From an uncultured Bacilli bacterium (lineage in GTDB: Bacteria > Bacillota_I > Bacilli_A > RF39 > UBA660): a stretch of 64,000 nt of DNA. Position 1 is the stretch's first letter. Each line of letters opens with the position of its first letter. Position numbers and translations under genes: made by a program. Where the stretch lies: NCBI GenBank assembly GCA_934167875.1, contig CAKPMC010000001.1:62001-126000 (forward strand). Reading direction: 5' to 3'. Shown here in pieces: positions 45,337 through 54,400 of the stretch. Under the pieces are notes generated by a model that saw nothing but the letters and a program-made list of their open reading frames with translations, had not been told where the DNA came from and did no database searches.

Positions 45337-45906
45337 TTAATTTAATTTTTTCACTTTATTTCCTTCATCATTTGAAAGAATATCAATAGCATATTGTTCT
45401 CCGTGATCTATACAATCACTAATAAATCTTCTTCTTAATTCATAGTAATACTTTTCATTTATTATTGTCTTTTTACCTGTAATTATAATATGTTCTTCCT
45501 CAAAAACAGCTCGTTCAGAAATTAAGATTTCTACATATTCTTCATTTTCTAAATTTCTATATAAACTATAATTAGCATGTTTGTCATTTTTATTAACACG
45601 ATAATCAGTTGAACCATGTTCTATATCATCCATATAGTTATACATATATGTACCCATATATACATATATATCATTAGTACTGGTAATTCGACAATGATCG
45701 GCTAATCTATCTACAATAGTTTTTCTTGTCTCATTTTCATAATCTCTTTTAAAATCATTTAATTTCTTATCTAACTCAAAATATCTTTTTACAGCATCAT
45801 TATGTTCTAGTAATTTTTTTTCGTTTAATAAACTAACATATTTATCTCTTTCATGTATTAACATTACTTTTTCTTTTCTTAATTTTCTTAATTCTTCATC
45901 AGTCAT
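45337..45906 (-). CDS. Hypothetical protein with N-terminal coiled coil
   Basis: 189 residues. The first 65 are strongly charged and helical (TDEELRKLRKEKVMLIHERDKYVSLL), likely a coiled coil. The rest includes DIYVYMGTYMYNYMDD and strand-rich YVEILISERAVFEEEHIIITGKK. No motif I can name. TTAGGAGG precedes the ATG, so it is very probably a true gene. It stands alone, with gaps of about 100 bp on either side, within the accessory island. Confidence 0.6.
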   Translation of the reverse strand: MTDEELRKLRKEKVMLIHERDKYVSLLNEKKLLEHNDAVKRYFELDKKLNDFKRDYENETRKTIVDRLADHCRITSTNDIYVYMGTYMYNYMDDIEHGSTDYRVNKNDKHANYSLYRNLENEEYVEILISERAVFEEEHIIITGKKTIINEKYYYELRRRFISDCIDHGEQYAIDILSNDEGNKVKKLN

Positions 45907-46003
45907 TTCAAAAACCTCCTAATCAATATCCAATATTTTATATTTTTTTATTTAAAAGTAAATATATTTGCCAAATTTAACACTAAAATGATAAGTATTA
46001 GTA

Positions 46004-46732
46004 TCAAATTATATTTTTTGTTTTAACTTTTTGTGCTACCAAATTTAAAATAGAGATAATCGATGGATGGTTATTATAAAGTTTTTCTAAACTCTCGTTA
46101 ATAGACATTACTTTATAACAAACTTTTTTTTGACTGGATTTATATCTTTTAGTACTATCAAAATCAACTCTATTAATAGCACTTTTGATTATTTCTAAAT
46201 AATATGATTGTTCAACATCTGAACTTGAATTTAAATAACCATATACAAAAGAGATAAAAGAATCAGTACCATTGTTAAGTATATTCCAGTCAATTAATTC
46301 ATTATTAAATACAAGCATATTTACGCTATATAAATCACTTGAATTAGGTAGCATTGCAAATAATGGTTCACTTGATGTTCCAATATTCCAATTTGGATCA
46401 TATAATCCATTTTCTATAATATACTTATAAATATTTTTTAATATTTCATCATTATAATCTAATACTTTTCTTTTTTTAGAATCTAAAATCACAAATATTA
46501 ATAATCTTACTAATTCTGCATCTTTTATTATTTCAATAGTTTTTACAAATTCTCCAATTATCAATACTAATTCATTTATATTATTAATATTGTATTTATT
46601 ATAAATATTTTGGATTTTATTATTACACTCTCCTATTTTATCATTTTGTTCTAAATTTTTATAATATATTATATAGTATGATAATTGATATATGTTATTT
46701 ATATCATTTAATAATATTTTTAATCCACTCAT
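46004..46732 (-). CDS. Hypothetical helical protein
   Basis: 242 residues, almost entirely predicted helix with many Ile/Asn/Tyr. Features are KIGECNNKIQNIYNKY, ELVLIIGEFVKTIEI and a central ENGLYDPNWNIGTSSEPLFAML. No membrane helix, metal site or nucleotide motif is seen. Ribosome binding site GGGTGGTGAG before ATG 46732. The middle Gly/Pro/Trp-containing part looks like an ordered domain core. It lies just downstream of the histidine phosphatase/GNAT operon. Function unknown. Confidence 0.55.
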   Translation of the reverse strand: MSGLKILLNDINNIYQLSYYIIYYKNLEQNDKIGECNNKIQNIYNKYNINNINELVLIIGEFVKTIEIIKDAELVRLLIFVILDSKKRKVLDYNDEILKNIYKYIIENGLYDPNWNIGTSSEPLFAMLPNSSDLYSVNMLVFNNELIDWNILNNGTDSFISFVYGYLNSSSDVEQSYYLEIIKSAINRVDFDSTKRYKSSQKKVCYKVMSINESLEKLYNNHPSIISILNLVAQKVKTKNII

Positions 46733-46815
46733 AAACTCACCACCCTGATTGGTATTTATTATACAATATAATTTAAAATTTCAAAAATTATTCGCTACAC
46801 TCATCTATAAATATT

Positions 46816-47448
46816 CTATTTTTGTTTTTTATTAAATTTTCCAAACCCATATGCTTCACTTTGATAATTTCTATTAAACAATCTTTCAGAAAATTCATCT
46901 CCATATCTACTCATTTTATTCATCATATATTCTTTAAATTTAGCTGGATCATATGAATCTATATTAAAGTATTCTTCTTGTCTATATAAATTAAAAAATA
47001 AATCTGTCATATCTAAATCTATTATCGTATTTATGCCATTTGATAATGCTACTTCTCCAACACGTTTACAACAATCTTGAAAATGATATCCTCCAATTAC
47101 TAACTCATTTACATTTCCTAATTGTTCTAAAATATATTGTTCATTTGGATATACAACATCATCTAATGGTTTTTCACTTCCATCTTGATTATATCCGCTT
47201 GCCTTAGCAAATGTAATATCAGTATATACTATTTTATCATTTGACTGTGGTAATATACCATAAATCTCTTTATCTGGATAAATTGCATATACAATTTGAT
47301 ACCCATTATCTCTATATCTTTTTTGAATTGTTTCATTTAAGACATCTAAAGGTCTTCTAATACCAATTTCATCATAATATTCATTTCCCAAATCGAACAC
47401 TTTAGTGAACTCTTCAATTGGATATAGATATAAAAATACTTTGTTCAT
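46816..47448 (-). CDS. Hypothetical protein, third gene of a phosphatase/GNAT operon
   Basis: 210 residues, alpha/beta in character. The segment VNELVIGGYHFQDCCKRVGEVALSNGINTIIDLD has a strand-loop-helix-strand form with a Cys at the loop. It superficially resembles the active-site part of isochorismatase-like cysteine hydrolases, but the other catalytic residues are not obvious. It starts eight bases after the GNAT gene stop, with GTAGGTGA as ribosome binding site. Its job is likely joined to those of the GNAT and histidine phosphatase. Confidence 0.6.
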   Translation of the reverse strand: MNKVFLYLYPIEEFTKVFDLGNEYYDEIGIRRPLDVLNETIQKRYRDNGYQIVYAIYPDKEIYGILPQSNDKIVYTDITFAKASGYNQDGSEKPLDDVVYPNEQYILEQLGNVNELVIGGYHFQDCCKRVGEVALSNGINTIIDLDMTDLFFNLYRQEEYFNIDSYDPAKFKEYMMNKMSRYGDEFSERLFNRNYQSEAYGFGKFNKKQK

Positions 47449-47456
47449 ATATTCAC

Positions 47457-48017
47457 CTACTTCAATTTAATATTATAAACATTAAAAATTTTACTTATTA
47501 TAAATCTTAAAATTTTAGAACTTGTCATCATTGTATATCTTTTTTCTAATATTTCTTTAGTTATATTTAAATTACTATTATTACTTAATAATTCATATTC
47601 AACATTATTATCAACAATGTACTTATTAGTACCAACAAATCCATTTATTAAATAAAATTGTTTTCTTTTATATTTAATATCGGATACTTGTTCATTTGCT
47701 TTTTCAATACACAATAAAACATTTTTATAACTTCTATTTAATTCTTTTAATATTTCTGAACCATATCCATTATTCCTTTGATTTTTTTCAATGGCAAAAT
47801 ACATTAAATAAGCAATATTATCATACTCAATAATATATTGAAAACCAATTACTTTATCTTTGTTATATATTACATTAAACCTTACATTCTTTTCTTTAGA
47901 ACATTTCTTTAGTAACCAAAATGGAAATCTTTCATCTTTATCAAATGATTCATAATACAATTTTTTTATCAAGTTCTTATCACTGGATGACATAAAATCA
48001 ATATAATTAAAATCCAT
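47457..48017 (-). CDS. GNAT-family N-acetyltransferase
   Basis: 186 residues. The acetyl-CoA binding stretch is MYFAIEKNQRNNGYGSEILKELNR (about 73-96), with the Q/RxxGxG/A loop as NQRNNGYGS. The preceding strands VIYNKDKVIGFQYIIE also fit. The basic C-terminal tail (about 140-186) is longer than usual. It lies between a histidine phosphatase and an unknown gene with gaps of 8 bp each, so all three are one operon. Substrate unknown. Confidence 0.75.
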   Translation of the reverse strand: MDFNYIDFMSSSDKNLIKKLYYESFDKDERFPFWLLKKCSKEKNVRFNVIYNKDKVIGFQYIIEYDNIAYLMYFAIEKNQRNNGYGSEILKELNRSYKNVLLCIEKANEQVSDIKYKRKQFYLINGFVGTNKYIVDNNVEYELLSNNSNLNITKEILEKRYTMMTSSKILRFIISKIFNVYNIKLK

Positions 48018-48025
48018 ATTAACAC

Positions 48026-48550
48026 CTACAGTTCATACATCTTTATTTCACAATTTTTAAGTCCTCTATTTAAGAACTTTCCATCTTGTATTCCTTCAAA
48101 ATATCCACTAAAAGCTTTTGAAACTCCACTATGTGCTACAATTAATACACATTCATAATCTTTTGTTTTTAATTCATCTAAAAAGTTATATACTTTTTTA
48201 AAAAATTCTTGAATATTTTCACTCGTTCCATATTGTATTTCTGTATAATAATTCCAATATTCTTCTCTATTTGTAACCTCTAGTGGTTGTCCATTTAAAT
48301 CTCCTGGATTTCTTTCTTCCAATCTATTATCGATTAAAATATCTTTATTTTTAACATTAATTATTTCAGCAGTATGTTTTGCTCTTATCAAAGGTGAAGA
48401 AATAATCATATCATACTCTAAATCTTTAATTTTACTTTTTAACATTTCTGCTTGTTTTAAACCATTATCATTTAAATCTTCATTTTCATTATTATATATT
48501 TTTAATGCATTATGAAGTACTTCACCATGTCTAACTATATATACTTTCAC
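48026..48550 (-). CDS. Histidine phosphatase family protein (GTG start)
   Basis: 174 residues. The catalytic RHGE motif is at residues 7-10, and SPLIRAKHTAEII and VAHSGVSKAF (second His) follow. This is the phosphoglycerate mutase-like or CobC-like group, which removes phosphate from small molecules. The start codon is GTG at 48550, ten bases after AGGAT. It heads the three-gene operon with the GNAT and the 210-residue protein. The substrate is not predictable. Confidence 0.87.
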   Translation of the reverse strand: MKVYIVRHGEVLHNALKIYNNENEDLNDNGLKQAEMLKSKIKDLEYDMIISSPLIRAKHTAEIINVKNKDILIDNRLEERNPGDLNGQPLEVTNREEYWNYYTEIQYGTSENIQEFFKKVYNFLDELKTKDYECVLIVAHSGVSKAFSGYFEGIQDGKFLNRGLKNCEIKMYEL

Positions 48551-48573
48551 TTATAATCCTACTTTCTGACAAT

Positions 48574-48873
48574 TTAATTTTTCTTTGGTAATTTACTATA
48601 ATCATACTTATTCATAATTGGATTAATCAATTCTTGGGCTTTATTTAATTCTTCTACTGCTTGTTCTAATGTATATTCACTTTTCCCAGCTTTAAGTAAT
48701 TTTAAATGTTCTGCTACTTCAAAAATTATAAATGATGCTTTTCTAGCATTTTCTCTTTTTGTAAAATCAAATTGTAATAAATCTGTTTCTGATTCTTTAT
48801 ATTGTTCAATTAATTCTTTTAAGTCTTTACTAGATTTATCAGCATATTTATCTTTAGAAAAATAGAAAAGCAT
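48574..48873 (-). CDS. Small hypothetical protein, duplicate copy 1
   Basis: 99 residues, charged and helical, starting MLFYFSKDKYADKSSKDL. It is close to the protein at 56998-57297: the first 56 residues are identical, with scattered changes after. No family known. The ribosome binding site is weak (TTGAAGAA). The gene lies at the left end of a long direct repeat and may be the cargo of the repeated unit. Confidence 0.6.
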   Translation of the reverse strand: MLFYFSKDKYADKSSKDLKELIEQYKESETDLLQFDFTKRENARKASFIIFEVAEHLKLLKAGKSEYTLEQAVEELNKAQELINPIMNKYDYSKLPKKN

Positions 48874-49092
48874 TTCTTCAATTTTTACTATTAATTATAC
48901 TTTAATTCTATCATTTTTCAAAAAAATTGTCCACTTTACAATATTAAAATATAAGTTTATCAAAAAAATACCATATTATTGGTATCTAAATATAATATTT
49001 AATATCTAGTATGGTATCTAAATAAATCTAAAATAGTTAAAAATCCCTTATAAACAAAAGTATTCCCCTCTCTCGAGGGGAATTTCAGGGGG
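48574..49092 (-). repeat. Direct repeat copy 1 (0.5 kb)
   Basis: This 519-bp stretch matches 56998-57516 without any gap (constant offset 8,424). About 388 bp from 48705 to 49092 appear identical by eye, including non-coding DNA. The rest, within the 3' half of the 99-codon gene, has diverged. The similarity stops sharply after the hairpin ATTCCCCTC/GAGGGGAAT (49062-49083) and TTCAGGGGG (49084-49092). Confidence 0.85.
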
Positions 49093-49266
49093 AAATATTA
49101 TTATCAGTTCGTAACAATTTAATAATTAGTTAAAGTCTTACAAAATAAGGCTTTTTCTTTTATCATAATTTATCAAAGTTTATAAAAATAACGTTATTTT
49201 TGAGGTTTAGTATCTGATTTTGGTATCTAGAAAATTATAATAAGATTTTTATTATTAATAATTTGT
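49093..49266. other. Non-coding stretch right of repeat copy 1
   Basis: AT-rich, no gene seen. GGTATCTA-type motifs recur here and in the adjoining repeat (for example near 48981, 49013 and 49220), as does AGTATCTG at 49208. These may be spaced binding or recombination sites. Confidence 0.3.
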
Positions 49267-50682
49267 TTATTCCATTATTTTATTTACATATTCATTTATT
49301 TTAAATGATTCTCCTGTTTCTGTTTTTAGTTCAATTCTTAAAATATCCATTACTAAATCTTCTAATTTTCTCAATATTTTATCTTGAAAACCAAGAGGTT
49401 CATCTTTATGGATTACATTATATTTTAAGCATCTCTTTTCTGTTTCATTTATACATCTATCACTATCGTTTATACAATTTTCTCCATTATGGGCACAACA
49501 ACATCTTCTTTGATAACAAATGCTCAAAAACTCTTTCACTTTCGTTAATCCTTCCAAATCTCCTAAAAAATCTATTTCTTTCTTATTTGAATAATTTATT
49601 CTAATTAATTCAAATACTTTATCTAAAGATTGATTTCCAACTTTTACACTCTTGTCTTTTTTATTTTTCACAATTGTACCATCCCATTTTTTCATATTAT
49701 TATTATCTAATTTATAATGTTCTGATATGCCCTCTAAAATATTCCAATATCTGTAATATTTCATCATTCTATTTTCCTCATCGATAGCCTCGTTTAATAG
49801 TTTAATATAAACAATAAGGTATGAATTTTTTTTAGATAAAGTTTTATAATAATGTAAAACATTATGACCTTGATCTGCAAACAACAGTAGATTTCCTTTA
49901 TATCTTGTATTAAATATATTTAATCTAGACCTTTTTTCTCTAGTATTCATAGTAACTGCAGCAAAAAAATGACCATGGCTTTTTAATAACATTGAATAAA
50001 TACTATTTAATAACTCTGCTTTTTTTATAGCATATTCCTCCGCCAAATCATAACTATCTGCTTTTATATTTGTTATTAAATAAACACAGCTAGGTATTGA
50101 TGAATTAAATTTTTCTTCTTGGAATTTTAAATCAATTACAATATTATCTTTCAAAAATCTATTAACATAATCAACTTCACTTGTACATTTTAAATAGTTA
50201 TAAGGGAAAATTTGAACATCATCATACTGTGCAACTGTAGAAACTAAAATATTTTTACTAAATATCAAAACATTATATAAGTCTCCATTTTTATTTTCAC
50301 AAGAATATTTGATTCTGTTAAAACTATTTTCTCTGTTTTCACAAACTTTTTTATACAAATTATGTGAATTTAAATTATTCCCCATAACCTTAAAAACACC
50401 TATAACATGTTCATTACATTCTCTACCAATAGAAAAGGTTTTATTAGTATCTTCAAGTTTTATAATTGTATATAATCCTTTTTCTAGGTTATTCTCTATT
50501 TCATAATATAAGACTCCATTTTCTATATTACATTTGCCAGTTGAATTTACTTTTTCGTCATACCAATCATAAACTTGAGTTAATACAATATTTATATAAT
50601 ATTTTCCTTCTTTAATTTCATTGCCTACATCTATTTTACCAGTAATTACTTCATTTAAATTATAAGTTTCTTTATCCAACAT
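49267..50682 (-). CDS. HEPN-like protein with N-terminal beta domain, unknown
   Basis: 471 residues. The N-terminal 110 or so are beta-rich (a sandwich-like domain ending in FKVMG). A middle alpha/beta part follows. The C-terminal half is helical and has YRYWNILEGISEHY followed later by SICYQRRCCCAHNGEN. The RxxxxH spacing in RCCCAH equals the HEPN ribonuclease signature R-X4-6-H. The build resembles ApeA-type HEPN proteins of phage defence, although overall identity cannot be judged by eye. TATGGAGG precedes the ATG. It is coded inside the 8.4-kb segment bounded by direct repeats. Confidence 0.6.
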   Translation of the reverse strand: MLDKETYNLNEVITGKIDVGNEIKEGKYYINIVLTQVYDWYDEKVNSTGKCNIENGVLYYEIENNLEKGLYTIIKLEDTNKTFSIGRECNEHVIGVFKVMGNNLNSHNLYKKVCENRENSFNRIKYSCENKNGDLYNVLIFSKNILVSTVAQYDDVQIFPYNYLKCTSEVDYVNRFLKDNIVIDLKFQEEKFNSSIPSCVYLITNIKADSYDLAEEYAIKKAELLNSIYSMLLKSHGHFFAAVTMNTREKRSRLNIFNTRYKGNLLLFADQGHNVLHYYKTLSKKNSYLIVYIKLLNEAIDEENRMMKYYRYWNILEGISEHYKLDNNNMKKWDGTIVKNKKDKSVKVGNQSLDKVFELIRINYSNKKEIDFLGDLEGLTKVKEFLSICYQRRCCCAHNGENCINDSDRCINETEKRCLKYNVIHKDEPLGFQDKILRKLEDLVMDILRIELKTETGESFKINEYVNKIME

Positions 50683-50792
50683 TACAGTACCTCCATATAA
50701 TTTAATTTCAATCTTATATCATTTCCTAAATAATTTTTCTTTCATCCAACAAACATAACAAAACACTATTTATTTACATTTTACCAAAAAAA

Positions 50793-50853
50793 TGACACTA
50801 TGACACTTTATATGTGAGTATCCTACTCTCATTTATAGTGTCACTGTGTCATA
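50793..50853 (-). repeat. Long imperfect hairpin, copy 2
   Basis: Arms of about 29 nt with loop TCC (50822-50824); the inner 20 nt pair at 17 positions and the outer ATGACAC/GTGTCAT pair as well. T run beyond it on the minus strand, so it probably terminates the GNAT gene. Homologous to 41044-41103. Confidence 0.7.
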
Positions 50854-50855
50854 TC

Positions 50856-51395
50856 CTAATCATTTATATTTATCCAATATCTATATTCCATAATACCACC
50901 ATGTATTGATGGAACTAAAGTATCTGCCTCACCAATAAATTTTTCCATTGTCTTTTTAGAACCAATATTATTTTCTCTACAAGTTACTAATACTTTTTCT
51001 AAACCGATTTCTTTAGCATTTTCTATTAATAGTTTTAATTGAATAGTTCCATAACCTTTTCCTCTTTCAGATGGTCTAATAGCATAAGCAAAATTGCCTC
51101 CAACGTTTATTAATTTACCCAAAATATGATGTCTAAATTGAGAACAACCATATATATAATTATTTTCATCAACCAATAAATAATTTGTAGCATTTGACAA
51201 ATTAGGATTAACGCGTTCAATATTTTTGTCAGCTTCACATTTTTCTAAATATTTTTCGTAAGAATCACTTAATACATATTTTACATTGCTAGTTCCTTCA
51301 AACTTATATTCATCATCACTATTTTCAAATTCCTTACACATTTTGATGACTTCTTCTTTATCTTTTATAGTTGGTTCTTTTAAATATAAATTCAT
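50856..51395 (-). CDS. GNAT-family N-acetyltransferase
   Basis: 179 residues. YAIRPSERGKGYGTIQLKLLIENAKEIG (about 103-130) carries the canonical acetyl-CoA binding RGKGYG loop. VLVTCRENNIGSKKTMEKFIGE is the usual final helix-strand pair. The end is GGIMEYRYWI, common in a widespread GNAT subgroup. It follows the giant helicase gene with a 31-bp gap and has AAAGGTAAAAATT before the ATG. Substrate unknown; it may be a passenger or an antitoxin-like partner in the segment. Confidence 0.85.
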   Translation of the reverse strand: MNLYLKEPTIKDKEEVIKMCKEFENSDDEYKFEGTSNVKYVLSDSYEKYLEKCEADKNIERVNPNLSNATNYLLVDENNYIYGCSQFRHHILGKLINVGGNFAYAIRPSERGKGYGTIQLKLLIENAKEIGLEKVLVTCRENNIGSKKTMEKFIGEADTLVPSIHGGIMEYRYWININD

Positions 51396-51426
51396 AATTT
51401 TTACCTTTTCTTATTTAATTATATCA

Positions 51427-54400
51427 TTATTTTTTCCTTCCTAAACTTTCAGAAAATTCATCATTAATTTTTTTTACATCTTCTTTTGTTTCTATTGTTT
51501 GATAATTATTATTTAATTGTTCTAATATATACTCAAATTTTTCCGTCAATTTTTGTTTTACTTTATTAATATTATTAGAAGTGACTTTTTTATTAATGAA
51601 ATTATACTCTTGTAAATCCCATATCATACCGATTTGATTTAATTTTTCAATATGGGTACGTAGTTCTTCAGTATCTAAATTTGTCTTACTTGATAGTCTT
51701 TGTGAGTTTAACCATTGCCCTAAACGAATTGCATTTTCATATTCAGGGGCATTCTTATCAACTAATATCACATTATTTTTACTTATTATCACTCGATTTT
51801 CTGCACTTATCTTTAAATTTCCATATTGCTCATAATACATTTTTGCAATATTATAGTTTTCTTCCCATTTTTTTTCTTTTGGATTCCATATCATTCCTAT
51901 TTGATTTAATTTTTCAATATGAGTACGAAGTTCCTCAGTATCTAAATTATTTTTACTTGATTGTCTTTGAGAATCAATCCATCTTCCTAAACGAATTGCA
52001 TTTTCATATTCAGGTGTATTTTTATCAACTAATATCAATCTATTATCACTGATTAATACTCTGCAATCAGAATTTACTTCCAAATTTCCATATTGCTCAT
52101 AATACATTTTTGCAATACTATAATTTTCTTCCCAATTAGCATTAATAGGATTCCATATCATCCCTATTTGATTTAATTTGGATATTTCATCATTACCTAA
52201 CCTTTTATTTTTTCTTTGTCTTTGTACCCATTCCCCTAATCTTACTGAATCATAATATCTCGAATCACTCTCTAATATAATTTCAATTTTGCCATTATTT
52301 ATAACTACCCTATATTGTATAGGAACATTTAAATTTCCATATTGTTCATAATACATTTTTGCAATATTATAGTTTTCTTCCCATTTTACATCAAAGCCAA
52401 TATTCCATGTCATACCTATACTAGTTAATTTTTTTTCTTTTTCTTCATTCCAAGTTGCCGAAAAATTAGCATCTCCTTTTTTTGCTCGTCTTTGGCAATC
52501 TATCCAAGACCCAAGTTTAATAGCCCGATTATATCTGGAATCATCTTTTTTTATAACTTCTATAATATTATTTGCAATAATTATTCTTTCATCTCTTTTC
52601 AAATCTAAATTTCCATATTGCTCGTAATATATTTTGGCCATTTCATATTTTTCATTCCATAACTCATCAGAAGTTTTGTCAACAACTTTCCAAACTATTC
52701 CTATTTTGTTTAATAAATTTTCTCTTTCAAATGTCATATTAGATGTTCCAATTCCTTTTTTAGCATTTTTCTGATTGTAAATCCATGCTCCTAGATTTAT
52801 TGCTTCTGAATATAATGGATCATTTTTTGAAACAACCATTATCTTATCACCAACAACTCGTACTCTACATGTTTGAGTTATATTTAAATTTTCATATTGT
52901 TCATAATACATTTTGGCTTTCTCATACATTTCCATCCATCTTTCATCAGCAGTTCCAACTTTAATTTTCCATATCATTCCAATTTCATCTAAAAGTTTTT
53001 CTCTTTCAGGAGTCATTACAGAAGTTGCAGTTCCATTTTTCGCTCTTCTCTGCAAATTTATCCAAGGACCTAAATGAATTGATTCCTTATATCTTACGTC
53101 AGAATTTTTTATAATTTCTATAATTCCATTATTAATTAATATCCCACTCGTTGTCGATATTTCTAAATTACCATATTGCATATAATATTGTTTGGCAATT
53201 TGAAACATTTTATTCCAATTATTATTATCAATATTATCAACTTCATTTATTAAATCATAATAATCTCTCAATATTCCACTTATTCCAAAATTATCATAAT
53301 CAAGTTCAGATCCTAAAGATTTACTTTTATCTTTTTGCATTCTTTCAGGAAACATTATTGTCCATAAATTTATATTACTTCCAATATTAATAATTTCCAT
53401 GACTTCTGACTTTTCTTTTTCTGAGAGTTCATTCAATAAATTTTGATCATCTTTATATTTAGAATATTTAGATTGAATTCGTTTTAAAGTTGACCCATGA
53501 TTTGATTCAATTCTATCAAAACTATTTAAATCTGGTATTTTTCCATTATGTTGCTCTATCCAACCATTAATTATTATTAATTTATCTAAATCACAAGTTT
53601 CATCTTTATGAGTTTTATTTATATTTACTCTGAATGTATTATTTGCGATATCTATAGCAATAGTTCTATCTTCATCTATAAGTTTTTTATTAGGATCTAC
53701 AGAAAATATAATTCTACCAAATTGTTGTAAGAACAATATTTTAGAATTTTCGTCTAAAGGCCTTAACCATATTATTCCATCTACTCCATCTACATGTACA
53801 CCCTCATTTAATTTATTTATTACAGTAACAAATTTTATTTTATCTGGATCATCTTTTTCAAATTGTTCTAACTCATATTTATTTTTTGATTTACTGTATG
53901 TTCCTAATAAAGAATTGAATTGTATTCCTAGTTCATCAGCAACTTGCATATATTTATCAAAATCATCACTTTCTTTTAAATCAATGTTTGTAGTACCGCG
54001 GTATTTTATTATATTAAGTATCATTTCTTTTTGATATTTTTCTATAACATCTTTACCAGTGCTTCTATAATTTTGTTCAAAACCATCTTCGGTTTCAACT
54101 ATATTACCATCTTTATTTATTACAGGACAAAAGATAATATATTTTCCACCTTGCTTAATATTATCTCCTATTACTTTTTCGATACCATCAGCTTCTAATA
54201 CTCTTCTTCTTAATTCTTCAAACTTAACTAGTTCTTTTGTTCTTAGATTTTCATCATCTATATTTTCTATTTTTTCTTTTAGTCTTTCAAGTGAACCATC
54301 TTTTTCTAAATTATATTCACATTGTACTACTTTAGGATTCATTACATAACCAAGTCTAATTGCTTCTTCTAAATCCATATTTATAGATAGATGTTTCCGC

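Noticed and set aside
51600..53260. Regular DNA repeat spacing suggestive of a CRISPR-like array
   Set aside because: The repeats of about 230-270 bp are the six protein HA repeats in frame, not short repeats with spacers.
51681..53390. Plus-strand open frames across the helicase repeats
   Set aside because: They are reverse-strand shadows of the repeated HA-domain coding sequence, rich in Tyr/Phe/His, and have no ribosome binding sites.
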